64,000 nucleotides of DNA from Bacteroides cellulosilyticus. GTDB lineage: Bacteria > Bacteroidota > Bacteroidia > Bacteroidales > Bacteroidaceae. Each line of letters opens with the position of its first letter. Positions within the stretch are counted from its first letter, which is position 1. Below the pieces are notes generated by a model. The model saw only the letters and a list, made by a program, of their open reading frames with translations. It was not told where the DNA came from and did not search any database. Position numbers and translations under genes: made by a program. Positions 42,546 to 52,250 of this stretch are shown here, piece after piece. The stretch is taken from the NCBI RefSeq assembly GCF_020091405.1, contig NZ_CP081903.1:6324501-6388500 (forward strand). Direction: 5' to 3'.

Positions 42546-43607
42546 ATGAACATTAAACAATATATCACCTTTTCATTTCTGTTCGCTCCTTTTTTCTTCC
42601 TCTACGGACAAACGAAGAGAGATACTCTCTCTTTTCGCGTCGTCAGCTATAACGTTGAAAACTTATTCGATTGCCGCCACGATACGCTAAAGAATGATTA
42701 CGAGTTTCTACCCGACGCGATGCGCCACTGGAATTATACGAAATATAAGAAGAAACTGGATGCCATAGCCCGCACGATCACAGCCGTAGGTGGTTGGACT
42801 CCGCCTGCACTCGTAGCCCTTTGCGAAGTAGAAAACGACAGCGTATTGCGCGATCTGACCCAGCGTTCGGTTCTTAAGGAAGCCGGATACCGCTATGTAA
42901 TGACCAACTCACCCGACCAGCGCGGAATTGATGTGGCACTGCTCTATCAGAGAGATCAGTTCAAATTGATTTCCCATCAGGGTATTCCCATACCTCACAG
43001 ATCCGGCAAAAAGAAATTCCGCCCTACACGGGATATACTGCACGTCTGCGGAATGTTGCTGAACAGCGATACCCTGGACATCTTTGTTGTACATCTTCCA
43101 TCCCGTTCAGGAGGTGCAAAGGAGAGTGAACCCTACCGTCTATTTGCTGCCGGACAGCTGAAAGCCGCGGTAGACAGTATCTATTCCCATCGGCATCATC
43201 CGCAAATTCTTATCATGGGAGACTTCAATGATTATCCCGATAATGCATCCGTCAACAAAATACTCTCAGCAGAAGCACCAGCCCAGAACGGTGACAGCCT
43301 GCAACCGCAAAAGCTCTATCACTTACTTGCCCGCAAGAGCGCAATTCGAAAGCACTTCGGCAGTTACAAATATCAGGGTGAATGGGGATTACTGGATCAT
43401 ATCATCGTGTCCGGCACTCTTCTTCAACCGGATGCGGATTTCTGCACCGGCGAGGATAAGGCTGATGTATTTCATTCTTCGTTCCTATTGACGGAAGATA
43501 AAAAGTATGGCGGTGTACAGCCATTCCGCACTTACTACGGGATGAAGTATCAAGGTGGTTACAGCGATCACCTCCCTGTATGGACGGATTTCCGGCTCAT
43601 TTATTAA
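42546..43607 (+). CDS. Exported endonuclease/exonuclease/phosphatase-family protein
   Basis: A 353-residue protein with signal peptide (MNIKQYITFSFLFAPFFFLYGQ). EEP-fold motifs: VVSYNVENLFD, ALCEVENDSVLRDL (metal-binding Glu), RGIDVALLYQ, VVHLPSRSGG, LIMGDFNDYPDN, and YSDHLPVWTDF with the terminal SDH catalytic histidine. The family covers DNases, sphingomyelinases and phosphoinositide phosphatases; an exported Bacteroides member could act on extracellular DNA or phosphodiesters. Its stop overlaps the 3' end of the convergent MscS gene by four bases, so no room exists for a separate terminator. Confidence 0.88.
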   Translation: MNIKQYITFSFLFAPFFFLYGQTKRDTLSFRVVSYNVENLFDCRHDTLKNDYEFLPDAMRHWNYTKYKKKLDAIARTITAVGGWTPPALVALCEVENDSVLRDLTQRSVLKEAGYRYVMTNSPDQRGIDVALLYQRDQFKLISHQGIPIPHRSGKKKFRPTRDILHVCGMLLNSDTLDIFVVHLPSRSGGAKESEPYRLFAAGQLKAAVDSIYSHRHHPQILIMGDFNDYPDNASVNKILSAEAPAQNGDSLQPQKLYHLLARKSAIRKHFGSYKYQGEWGLLDHIIVSGTLLQPDADFCTGEDKADVFHSSFLLTEDKKYGGVQPFRTYYGMKYQGGYSDHLPVWTDFRLIY

Positions 43608-44773
43608 TCCGAATACTGATACAGTTTCAAATCAAACTTCTGTACCATCACCAGCAAATGATCGAATATATCGGACTGAATACGTTCGTATTCTTTCCAT
43701 ACCTTATTTCGGGAAAAGAAGTAAACCTGAATGGGGACTCCATAAGTGGTCATTTCCTTCTGGCTGATAATCAAGTCCAAATCCTGGTTCACGACAGGAA
43801 GGCTGCAAAGATAACGTTCGATGTAAATACGGTAGAGTTGTGCATTGGTAGGTACCTCGCCTTCTGCCGGCTGATAGTCTGCCATCAAAGGAACTTCCTT
43901 ACGGATGGTATCCAACATTTCGGGAGTGCAAAACTTCAGGGTCGTCATGTCCAGATAGATATTCTTATCCACACGCCGGCCGCCACTCTCCTGCATACCG
44001 CGCCAGTTCTGGAAAGAGCCGTTCACCAAGGTATAAGGCGGAATGGTAGAAATCGTGTTATCCCAGTTCTGTATCTTTACGGTGTTGAGGGTTATCTCTT
44101 TCACAATACCGTTGGCAGAGCCATTGGGTAAGGCAATCCAGTCGCCGATACGTAACATTTCATTGGCAGAGAGTTGCACTCCAGCCACAAAGCCCAGAAT
44201 ACTATCTTTGAATACCAACATTAATACTGCCGCCGAAGCACCCAGCCCGGCAAAGAGGGTTGCGGGAGATTTATCTATAAGAATAGAAATGGCAATGATA
44301 GCCGCCACAAAGAATAACAATACCTGCAATACCTGGACAAAGCCTTTCATCGGATGGTTCTTACTGGTGCCTTTCTGATTATGAAAATCCAGAAAGACGA
44401 GCAACAGCCCATTCAGCGCAAAGGCTAAAGCAGCCACTATATACACGGCACAGACTTTCTGCGACAACTCCAACAGTTCTACTCCGTGTACAAAGGTATG
44501 AGGCAACAGGAAGTAAATCAGAATTCCCGGTAAGGTATGTATCAGATGGGGAACCACTTTCCGCTTCATCAGCAAAGTATTCCAGCGATGGGGGGAACGA
44601 TTGGTATAATGCTTCATTCCCCCTACGAATATTGCTTGAAACAGATAGTCCAGCCCTATAGCTACGGCAATGATTAATATGGCGATGATAGTTTCATCAA
44701 ATGTATTCGCTATTTTAGGATCTACTCCCCAGCCTATAAGGATTTTATTCATCCACCCTCCTAATGTCGTCAT
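43604..44773 (-). CDS. MscS-family mechanosensitive ion channel
   Basis: ATG 44773 (MTTLGGWMNKILIGW) is chosen because ggagga stands just upstream; the frame remains open to 44857. The 389-residue membrane protein has about five hydrophobic segments and the MscS pore/beta domain: ATLFAGLGASAAVLMLVFKDSILGFVAGVQLSANEMLRIGDWI, then a soluble part with TIPPYTLVNGSFQNWRG. The layout resembles E. coli YbdG-type medium-length MscS proteins that protect against osmotic downshock. Divergent from the RND operon and convergent, with a 4-base overlap, with the EEP gene. Confidence 0.9.
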   Translation of the reverse strand: MTTLGGWMNKILIGWGVDPKIANTFDETIIAILIIAVAIGLDYLFQAIFVGGMKHYTNRSPHRWNTLLMKRKVVPHLIHTLPGILIYFLLPHTFVHGVELLELSQKVCAVYIVAALAFALNGLLLVFLDFHNQKGTSKNHPMKGFVQVLQVLLFFVAAIIAISILIDKSPATLFAGLGASAAVLMLVFKDSILGFVAGVQLSANEMLRIGDWIALPNGSANGIVKEITLNTVKIQNWDNTISTIPPYTLVNGSFQNWRGMQESGGRRVDKNIYLDMTTLKFCTPEMLDTIRKEVPLMADYQPAEGEVPTNAQLYRIYIERYLCSLPVVNQDLDLIISQKEMTTYGVPIQVYFFSRNKVWKEYERIQSDIFDHLLVMVQKFDLKLYQYSD

Positions 44774-44943
44774 ATATTCCTCCGATCTTAATTGCTTATG
44801 GGAATAATAACAAATAAAGGGGAGCTGTTGTTTAATGAAACTTCTTTCCAGCTTCATCTCTTACTTTTCCGGCTTCAGCAAAATAGTCCCGGCATATCTG
44901 TCTGGAACAGATTACTTTCGTTCCCGGATTAAACAAAAAAAGT

Positions 44944-46002
44944 ATGAACCGAAACGTAAAACTTATCAGTATTCTTAGCCTCGGACTAATGCTGGGGGCC
45001 TGTGGTGGTAATTCGTCTTCACAAGAAGAAACTATCATTGTAAAAACTGCTACAGCGAGTACCTACAGCAACGAAACAGTCAAAGAATTCCCCATTATCA
45101 CCCAACCGTTCCGCACCACAGAGCTGTCCTTCCGCGTCAGCGGACCTATCGACCGGCTGGATGTCTATGCCGGAAACTATTACCGTCGCGGAGATATTAT
45201 TGCAGAAATCGATCCACGGGACTACCGCATCCGGCGTGAACGTGCTGAGGCCGTCTATCGCCAGGCAAAGGCAGAGTATGAACGTATCAGTGCGCTTTAT
45301 CAGAAAAACAATCTTTCCGCCAGTACTTACGAGAAGGCACGTGCGGAATATACTTCTGCCAAAGCTGCTTTCGACACAGCCGCCAATGAACTGGAAGATA
45401 CCCGCCTTATAGCCCCCTTCAACGGATATGTAGGCGAAGTCTACGTAGAGAAATTCCAGGATGTCAAGGCCAGCCAGCCCGTATTGACATTTATCGATAT
45501 AGACCAACTGAAAATAGAAGCTTATGTAACGCAAGATATAGCCTATCGTGTTCAACCAAGGCAGAATGTGCAATTAACGCTGGATGTACAGCCTGACACG
45601 GAGCTGGAAGCACAGATTGCAGAAGTATCCAAAGGAACCACACAAAACAATCTCTCTTATCTGGTAACGGCATTGTTACCCAATAAGGAAGCCCGGTTAC
45701 TGGCAGGTATGTCCGGAAAGATACGTTTCGAAGAAGGTGCTTCGGAATTATCGGATAGTACTGCCACCGGCGGACATTTGATTTCTATTCCGCAAACAGC
45801 CTTGTGCAATCGCCCCACAATGGGAAGTTATGTATGGACGGTACATCCTGAAAGCGGGATAGTCAGCCAACGTAAAGTTAGTGTCAGCAAACTGCTGCCG
45901 CACGGCAATGCAGGCATCACTGCCGGACTGCAACCCGGTGAAATAGTGGCCACAAGCAGCCTGCGTTTCTTATCAGACGGAATGAAAGTAAAAATCCAAT
46001 GA
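44944..46002 (+). CDS. RND efflux periplasmic adaptor (membrane-fusion) lipoprotein
   Basis: A 352-residue protein with lipoprotein signal (lipobox LGAC near residue 20). Adaptor features: FRVSGPIDRLDVYAGNYYRRGDIIAEIDPRDY (lipoyl/barrel-sandwich half), an alpha-helical hairpin (AEAVYRQAKAEYERISALYQKNNLSAS), DTRLIAPFNGYVGEVYVEKFQDV, and a C-terminal membrane-proximal domain ending LRFLSDGMKVKIQ. It links an inner-membrane RND pump to an outer-membrane channel. First gene of a five-gene operon (adaptor, pump, TolC-like, LytS-like kinase, LytTR regulator); the pump gene starts 13 bases later. Confidence 0.92.
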   Translation: MNRNVKLISILSLGLMLGACGGNSSSQEETIIVKTATASTYSNETVKEFPIITQPFRTTELSFRVSGPIDRLDVYAGNYYRRGDIIAEIDPRDYRIRRERAEAVYRQAKAEYERISALYQKNNLSASTYEKARAEYTSAKAAFDTAANELEDTRLIAPFNGYVGEVYVEKFQDVKASQPVLTFIDIDQLKIEAYVTQDIAYRVQPRQNVQLTLDVQPDTELEAQIAEVSKGTTQNNLSYLVTALLPNKEARLLAGMSGKIRFEEGASELSDSTATGGHLISIPQTALCNRPTMGSYVWTVHPESGIVSQRKVSVSKLLPHGNAGITAGLQPGEIVATSSLRFLSDGMKVKIQ

Positions 46003-46015
46003 AACAGTAAGCATC

Positions 46016-49000
46016 ATGAAACTAATCAAATATTTTCTGCAACGCCGCTCTGTCACTATTCTGCTGCTGGTACTGGTACTTGCCGGCGGGTTATTCTCGT
46101 ACGTCAAGATGGGAAAGCTGGAGGATGCCCCTTTCACCATTAAACAAGCGTTGGTGTTGACTTCTTACCCCGGTGCATCTCCCTCGGAAGTACAAAGCCA
46201 GGTGACAGATGTATTGGAAGAAGCCATCCAGTCATTGGGCGAACTTTACTACCTGAAAACCGAGAACCGTGCCGGACTCTCCAAAATCACCGTATATGTA
46301 AAGAAAGAGACACGGGCTGACGAGATGCAGCAACTGTGGGATAAACTACGCCGTAAGGTAGGCGATGCACAGAGCAAGCTGCCCGCAGGAGCCGGACCTT
46401 CGGTTGTGAATGATGACTTCGGTGATGTGCTGGGCGTCTTCTACGGACTAACGAGTGAAGGGCGCAGCTACCGGGAACTGGAAGATCAGGCAAAACTTAT
46501 CAAAAATGAATTGTTAAAGATAAAGGATGTCGCCCGTATCGAGATCTATGGAACGCAAACACCTACAATCGAGGTAGTGGTCAGCCCCGCAGTTATGTCC
46601 CGCAGCGGCATTACGACAGCGGATATAGCCAATGCGTTCAATGCCCAAAACAAGGTAGTGGATGCGGGTGGAATCACAGCAGGTACAGGACGTATCCGAA
46701 TCGAATCCACCGGTAACTTCTATTCTCTGGACGAGATACGAAAACTCACCATCGTTTCACGTAGTGGAGAACACTTCCGACTGGGAGATATTGCCGACAT
46801 CAACGAAAGTTACCAAACGCCTGCCAGTAACCTGATGCGCATAGACGGAAAGCCGGCTGTAGGTATTGCCATTTCTACCGTGCCCACCGGTAATGTGGTA
46901 GATATGGCTGAAGCTATCGAAGCACGCATCGAAGAACTGAAAACCGATATGCCGGAAGGTTTCGTTCTCGCCCCTATCTACGACCAGGGCCATGAGTCCG
47001 CCATTGCCAACCAAGGCTTTATCATCAACCTGATAGTTTCCGTAATTACCGTAGTGGCTATCCTGCTTTTCTTCATCGGTTTCAAAAATGGCTTACTGGT
47101 AGGTAGCGGATTGGTATTCTCCATATTTGCCACACTGATTGTGATGCTGGCGGGAGGAATTGCTTTGCAGCGCATGTCATTGGCTGCCATTATCATTGCC
47201 ATGGGAATGCTGGTAGATAATGCCATTGTAGTATCCGACTCTGCACTGGTAAATATGCAACGGGGGATGCGGAAACGGGTATCCATCATGAAAGCATGTT
47301 CCGGAACCGCCCTCCCCTTATTGGCTGCCACGGTCATAGCGATACTGACCTTCCTGCCTATCTATTATTCACCACATATCACAGGAGAATTACTGTCCTC
47401 CCTGGTTATTGTCATCGGTGTATCGCTCATGTTCAGCTGGGTATTTGCACTGACACAAACCCCGTTCTTCATTCAAGAATTCGTACGCCGCCCGCGCCCT
47501 TCGGAATTGCGCGGAACCCTATTTTCCGGCAAGGCTTACGACCGCTTCCGAAGCGCATTACGTTTCGTAATTCGCCATCGTTATGCCACAGTGGGGTTGA
47601 TGGTTGTATTGCTTGTTGTTTCCGCCTGGAGTTTCAAGTTCATCCCGAAAGTTTTTGTACCTGCTCTGGAGAAACCCTACTTCACGTTGGATGTATGGCT
47701 GCCCGAAGGAACCGATATCGCTGAAACAGACCGCATGGCCTCAGAAATGGCTGACTATATCCGCAACCAGGAAGAAACAGAAATGATTTCAACTTATGTA
47801 GGACGTACACCACCCAGATATTATCTGTCTAATGTATCTTTCGGCCCGCAACCCAACTATGCACAGTTATTGGTAAAAGCGCGTTCCTCCAAAGAAACCA
47901 AAGCGTTGCGCACCAGACTACAAGACTCTATCCGTACACTTTTCCCGGGTCCACTCATCAAAGTGAACAAATTCGAACTGAGCCCGCTAACGGAAGCTGT
48001 TATCGAAGCACGTTTCCTGGGTCCCGATCCTGCCGTACTCGATTCACTGGCAGGCATGGCCATCGAGGTTATGCGCCGCAACCCGAAAGTAGCGGATGCC
48101 CGCAACGAATGGGGTAACATGACACCTATTATCCGCCCGGTTTATGATCCGGTAAAAGCCGGTGCACTGGGAATCACAAAGTCTGCAATGATGGAGTCGG
48201 TCAAATCCATCAATGACGGACTTACCGTGGGAGTCTATCGTGATAATGAGAAAAAGGTTCCCGTACAACTAAAATCCGCAGGTACTGATATCACAGATGC
48301 ACAGGGACTGGGAAACTTTTCTGTATGGAACGGACAGAATTCCGCTCCATTATCACAAGTCACCGAAGATATTGGGGTAGGCTGGGAATGGCCACAGATG
48401 CGTACTTATAACCGACAACTGTCCATGGCCGCCATGTGTGGGGTAAAAGCCGGACACACTATGGCAGAAGTACATGGTGAAATCCGCCGGGAAATAGAAT
48501 CCATTCAACTTCCCGAAGGATACACCTTCTTCTGGGATGCCCAATATAAGGATCAGCGCGAAGCCATGCAAGCCATAGCAAAATTCTTCCCGTTGGCATT
48601 TCTGGCACTAGTAGTCATACTTGTAGCCCTGTTCGGTAACTTCCGCGATCCGTTAATCATCCTGTGTGTACTGCCGCTATCTCTCATCGGTGTTGCCGTA
48701 GGCATGCTGATGACCGGTTTCGAATTCGGTTTCTTTCCTATTGCCGGTTGGCTGGGATTACTGGGAATGATTATTAAAAATGTGATTGTACTGCTGGATG
48801 AGATACAGGTGCAACGCCGGGCGGAAGTACCGGTCTATACTGCCATTATCGAATCTACCGTGTCGCGTACCCGGCCTGTACTGATGGCTGCCACCACCAC
48901 TATTCTGGGTATGGTTCCTCTATTGTTCGACGTGGCCTTCGGTGGTATGGCGGCCACTATTATCTTCGGATTGACGTTCGCAACGTTACTGACTCTGTTC

Positions 49001-49048
49001 GTCACTCCGGCACTCTATTCATTGTTTTATAAAGTAAAAGAGAAATAG
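46016..49048 (+). CDS. RND efflux pump, inner-membrane permease
   Basis: A 1010-residue protein with the twelve-helix, two-repeat RND layout: a first helix after MKLIKYFLQRRSVTI, a large periplasmic loop (LVLTSYPGASPSEVQSQVTDVLEEA), the helix-4 proton-relay region GMLVDNAIVVSDSALVNM, a second helix near 535, a second loop, and C-terminal helices with GWLGLLGMIIKNVIVLLDEI. It fits the HAE1/AcrB-like branch rather than heavy-metal CzcA, but the substrate (drugs, bile salts, others) cannot be read. The TolC-like gene follows after 3 bases. Confidence 0.93.
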   Translation: MKLIKYFLQRRSVTILLLVLVLAGGLFSYVKMGKLEDAPFTIKQALVLTSYPGASPSEVQSQVTDVLEEAIQSLGELYYLKTENRAGLSKITVYVKKETRADEMQQLWDKLRRKVGDAQSKLPAGAGPSVVNDDFGDVLGVFYGLTSEGRSYRELEDQAKLIKNELLKIKDVARIEIYGTQTPTIEVVVSPAVMSRSGITTADIANAFNAQNKVVDAGGITAGTGRIRIESTGNFYSLDEIRKLTIVSRSGEHFRLGDIADINESYQTPASNLMRIDGKPAVGIAISTVPTGNVVDMAEAIEARIEELKTDMPEGFVLAPIYDQGHESAIANQGFIINLIVSVITVVAILLFFIGFKNGLLVGSGLVFSIFATLIVMLAGGIALQRMSLAAIIIAMGMLVDNAIVVSDSALVNMQRGMRKRVSIMKACSGTALPLLAATVIAILTFLPIYYSPHITGELLSSLVIVIGVSLMFSWVFALTQTPFFIQEFVRRPRPSELRGTLFSGKAYDRFRSALRFVIRHRYATVGLMVVLLVVSAWSFKFIPKVFVPALEKPYFTLDVWLPEGTDIAETDRMASEMADYIRNQEETEMISTYVGRTPPRYYLSNVSFGPQPNYAQLLVKARSSKETKALRTRLQDSIRTLFPGPLIKVNKFELSPLTEAVIEARFLGPDPAVLDSLAGMAIEVMRRNPKVADARNEWGNMTPIIRPVYDPVKAGALGITKSAMMESVKSINDGLTVGVYRDNEKKVPVQLKSAGTDITDAQGLGNFSVWNGQNSAPLSQVTEDIGVGWEWPQMRTYNRQLSMAAMCGVKAGHTMAEVHGEIRREIESIQLPEGYTFFWDAQYKDQREAMQAIAKFFPLAFLALVVILVALFGNFRDPLIILCVLPLSLIGVAVGMLMTGFEFGFFPIAGWLGLLGMIIKNVIVLLDEIQVQRRAEVPVYTAIIESTVSRTRPVLMAATTTILGMVPLLFDVAFGGMAATIIFGLTFATLLTLFVTPALYSLFYKVKEK

Positions 49049-49051
49049 ATT

Positions 49052-50341
49052 ATGAAGAAAATATATATCCTTTTTATTCTATCGTTGTGTGATCCGTTCG
49101 CTTTTGGCCAGCAAAGTGCGATGCTGGAGAAGTACAGGTCGATGGCTCTTGAATATAGCCACGACCTGAAAGCGGCGGAGAAAAATCTGGCTGCCAGCAT
49201 TGAACTGGAGAAATCCGCCCGTGCAGACTTGAAACCCAAACTCTCCGGTGATGCCAACTTTCAGTATACCGGAAATCCCCTAGAGATTAATCTGAACCTC
49301 CCCGGTATGGATAACCCGTTACAGATACAAGGACGTGATACCAAATACGGTGCTTCCCTTACCTTATTACAACCTATATATACAGGCGGGCGCTTACTTG
49401 AAAGTATCCGCATGGCACAACATCAGCACGCTCTTGCTTCACACCAGAAAGAACAACTTTTATCCGAAGTCTGTTTTCAAACGGATATTCAATACTGGAA
49501 TACCGTTGCCCGCCAGGAAATAGTGGACATCGTTGCAGATTACCGGAATTCTATAGCTGCGCTGGCTCAAACAATCCGTGAACGGGTGGAGGTCTCACTC
49601 GTCAATCCCCAGGATTTGCTAATGGCCGAGGTGAAATTAAACGATGCCGAATTTCAGTTACTCCAGGCACAAAAGAACTTCGATACCGGACTTATGGCCT
49701 TCAATTCCCTGATCGGATTACCTCTGGAAGAACCTACCCCTATAGATACAATCATTCCACAAGTGGATATTCCGGACAGTTCACGACTGGCACTCGCTAT
49801 CCCACGCCCTGAAATTAAGATAGCGCATGACCAGATTAAGATGGCAGAAAGTTCATTAAAGTTGAATGACTCAAAATATAAGCCTCAACTATACGTAGGA
49901 GTAGACGGAAGTTATTCTTCTCCGGGCTACGACCTGCGTGCCGATCCGGACCCTAACTATGCTATATATGCCAAAGTCAGTGTCCCTCTGTTCGAATGGG
50001 GAAAACGACGCAATGAGAAGCGGGCTTCCAACCAAAAGATCGGTATGGCGAAAGACAATCTGAATCTGATTCAGGATAAAGTCAACCTGGAAATACAAAC
50101 GGCCCGCCTCTCTTTGTCACAAGCATTGGACCAGGTACAACTAAGCCGGCAATCGCTGGAAAAAGCCCACGAGAATGAACGTCAGGCCATGGAACGCTAC
50201 AATGAAGGTGAAATATCCATTGTAGAGGTAATAGAGGCGCAGACTTACCGGCAAAATGCTGAAATAAATCATGTACAGGCCAAAGCTTCCGCACAAGGAC
50301 AGTACTCGGCATTAATAAAAGCATCGAACCAATATAAATGA
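49052..50341 (+). CDS. TolC-family outer-membrane efflux channel
   Basis: A 429-residue protein with signal peptide (MKKIYILFILSLCDPFAFG). Two repeated TolC/OEP halves: alternating long helices (LAASIELEKSARADLKPKL; KLNDAEFQLLQAQKNFDTGLMAFNSLIG) and short beta segments (YGASLTLLQPIYTGGRL; AIYAKVSVPLFEWGKRRNEK). The second half ends with AMERYNEGEISIVEVIEAQTYRQNAEINHVQAKA, the usual TolC closing helix. It completes the tripartite pump with the two preceding genes. The kinase gene follows after about 27 bases. Confidence 0.92.
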   Translation: MKKIYILFILSLCDPFAFGQQSAMLEKYRSMALEYSHDLKAAEKNLAASIELEKSARADLKPKLSGDANFQYTGNPLEINLNLPGMDNPLQIQGRDTKYGASLTLLQPIYTGGRLLESIRMAQHQHALASHQKEQLLSEVCFQTDIQYWNTVARQEIVDIVADYRNSIAALAQTIRERVEVSLVNPQDLLMAEVKLNDAEFQLLQAQKNFDTGLMAFNSLIGLPLEEPTPIDTIIPQVDIPDSSRLALAIPRPEIKIAHDQIKMAESSLKLNDSKYKPQLYVGVDGSYSSPGYDLRADPDPNYAIYAKVSVPLFEWGKRRNEKRASNQKIGMAKDNLNLIQDKVNLEIQTARLSLSQALDQVQLSRQSLEKAHENERQAMERYNEGEISIVEVIEAQTYRQNAEINHVQAKASAQGQYSALIKASNQYK

Positions 50342-50355
50342 TAAGTGGAAATTCG

Positions 50356-50363
50356 TAACTTTG
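50356..50363 (+). promoter_or_regulatory. Putative -7 box just before the LytS-like kinase ATG
   Basis: TAACTTTG (TAnnTTTG) ends five bases before the ATG at 50369. If used, transcription would begin close to the start codon, giving a leaderless or near-leaderless mRNA and allowing the kinase/regulator pair to be made without the pump genes. Confidence 0.4.
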
Positions 50364-50368
50364 CCCTT

Positions 50369-51394
50369 ATGAAGTGGAACACTCTTTTATACAGCCTACT
50401 CTTTTCAGGATTGGGAGTTTTCTCATTCCTGTTGCTGGCTAATTATACCAACCTTACTCCGCAGGTTACGGATATCATCCACACTCCCGGTGCATTTGTT
50501 TTTGTCGTTGCCACTTTCAACATATTGGGATATTGTACTCTCCGCATCAGTTCGTGGATGAACCGTTTATACTCCAACAATTTGCGTTGGAAGTGGAAGT
50601 TTTTAGCGGTATATATAGGTGTTATGCTATTGTTTCTGTTGCTGAACTACGGTCTGTTAGTGGCTGCCAAACTGATGGGCAGAGCGGAAAACCCATTTAC
50701 TTTCCAGATAGGAGGAGTACGTATTCTATTAGTAGTGTGGTTAGTGGAACTTGTAATTCTGGGATTATTGCTTGCCAACCGTTCCATTAAAAATGCCCTC
50801 CGGCTGCAACAAAAAGCAACACTACTACAGAAAGAGAATAATGCAGCCCGATATACTGCCCTTCAAAATCAGCTGAACCCTCACTTTCTTTTCAATAGTC
50901 TGAATACGCTGATAGCTGAGATAGAATATAATCCGTCAAATGCCATACGCTTCACCCGGAATCTCTCTGATGTATATCGCTATGTACTTCAATCGCAGGA
51001 TAGAACCCTGATTACATTAAGTGAAGAATTAGAGTTCATTCAATCCTACCTTTTCCTGCACGAAGTCAGGTTAGGCAACTGCATCACCTGCAACATCACG
51101 ATACCAACCGAAGCTATGGATTACCAGCTTCCCCCGCTAACCCTGCAACTATTAGTGGAGAATGTCATTAAACACAACTCCATTAACAGCAATAAACCGA
51201 TGGAGATCACGATACAAATTGCCGGTCACTTTCTGGTTGTCAGTAATCCGATACATGCCAAAAAGAGCGATACCACTTCAGGTGTAGGACTACAGAATCT
51301 ATCAAACCGTTGCAAGCTAATGATAGGTACCGATATTATTATCAATAATGAGAATCATATATTCACTGTAAAAGTTCCCTTAATCTATGAGTAA
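50369..51394 (+). CDS. LytS-like sensor histidine kinase (His_kinase family)
   Basis: ATG 50369 (MKWNTLLYSLLFSGL) is preferred over an in-frame GTG at 50345, which would put the promoter-like TAACTTTG inside the gene. The 341-residue protein has four N-terminal membrane helices (about 5-150), a short coiled linker (RLQQKATLLQKENNAARY), the phospho-acceptor region LQNQLNPHFLFNSLNTLIAEIE, and a compact ATPase domain (LVENVIKHN, GVGLQNLSNRCKLM). Such kinases pair with LytTR regulators. The regulator gene overlaps its 3' end by eight bases. Its operon position suggests it tunes the upstream RND pump. Confidence 0.9.
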   Translation: MKWNTLLYSLLFSGLGVFSFLLLANYTNLTPQVTDIIHTPGAFVFVVATFNILGYCTLRISSWMNRLYSNNLRWKWKFLAVYIGVMLLFLLLNYGLLVAAKLMGRAENPFTFQIGGVRILLVVWLVELVILGLLLANRSIKNALRLQQKATLLQKENNAARYTALQNQLNPHFLFNSLNTLIAEIEYNPSNAIRFTRNLSDVYRYVLQSQDRTLITLSEELEFIQSYLFLHEVRLGNCITCNITIPTEAMDYQLPPLTLQLLVENVIKHNSINSNKPMEITIQIAGHFLVVSNPIHAKKSDTTSGVGLQNLSNRCKLMIGTDIIINNENHIFTVKVPLIYE

Positions 51395-52157
51395 ACTAAC
51401 TGCTGCCATTATAGAAGACGAAGTACCCGCTGCCCGCCTCCTATCTTCCATCATCACACGTCTGCGTCCCGACTGGGAGGTTACCGTACTACCCGGAAGT
51501 GTGGAAGAAGCCATTGTTTGGTTCAGGACACATTCTCATCCGGATATTCTGTTTCTGGACATTCAGTTATCGGACGGTAATTCATTCGACTTCCTATCTG
51601 CCGCACAACCTTCTTCATTGATTATTTTCACAACAGCCTATGATCAATATGCCATTCGTGCCTTCACCGTGAACAGCGTAGACTATATACTGAAACCGGT
51701 AGATGAGAAACGTTTGCTGGATGCTATCGTAAAGTACGAAACTCTGAAAGGGAAAGATTATAAACAAGATAATTACATAGGGGATTTAATTCAGAGTCTG
51801 CAAAAACAGGAAAAAAACTATCGCACCCGCTTTCTTATTGCCGGAGTGGATAAATTCTGGGCTTTGCAAGTCAGTGACATTGCCTATTTCTATTCAGAAA
51901 ATAAAATCACCTTTGCCGTCACAAAAAGCGGACAGGAGCATATCATAGACCTGTCTCTCACCCGACTTGAAGAGCAACTGGATCCCAGACGTTTTTTCCG
52001 CGCCAATCGCCAGGTAATAGTCTGCATTGATGCCATTGTGCATGCCGCACCTTATTTTAACGGGAGAATAATACTTCACGTAAAACCAGTTCATAAGGAT
52101 AAGATAACCGTCAGCGAAGAAAAAGTATCCTCTTTCAAGATGTGGCTGAACTTTTAA
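51387..52157 (+). CDS. LytTR-family response regulator
   Basis: A 256-residue protein. An N-terminal receiver domain (AAIIEDEVPAARLL; phospho-acceptor Asp in ILFLDIQLSDGNSF; TTAYDQYAIRAF; YILKPVDEKRL) is joined by a linker to a LytTR DNA-binding domain (FLIAGVDKFWALQVSDIAYFYSENKITFAV, FFRANRQVIVCIDAI, KDKITVSEEKVSSFKMWL). It is translated from an ATG that overlaps the kinase stop by eight bases, so the two are coupled. Last gene of the efflux operon; a strong bidirectional hairpin follows 32 bases after the stop. Confidence 0.93.
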   Translation: MSKLTAAIIEDEVPAARLLSSIITRLRPDWEVTVLPGSVEEAIVWFRTHSHPDILFLDIQLSDGNSFDFLSAAQPSSLIIFTTAYDQYAIRAFTVNSVDYILKPVDEKRLLDAIVKYETLKGKDYKQDNYIGDLIQSLQKQEKNYRTRFLIAGVDKFWALQVSDIAYFYSENKITFAVTKSGQEHIIDLSLTRLEEQLDPRRFFRANRQVIVCIDAIVHAAPYFNGRIILHVKPVHKDKITVSEEKVSSFKMWLNF

Positions 52158-52188
52158 TATCCAAAGTAGTAACAAGTAACCTATTATC

Positions 52189-52235
52189 TTTCGCGCCACT
52201 TCATCTGTTTTATAACCGGATAAAGTGGCGCGAAA
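52189..52235. terminator. Bidirectional terminator between convergent genes
   Basis: tttcgcgccactt (52189-52201) pairs perfectly over 13 bases with aagtggcgcgaaa (52223-52235), loop 21 bases. AT-rich sequence flanks both sides. It separates the efflux operon (plus strand) from the BACON/SusD-like gene (minus strand). Confidence 0.85.
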
Positions 52236-52250
52236 TAATATATTATAATT

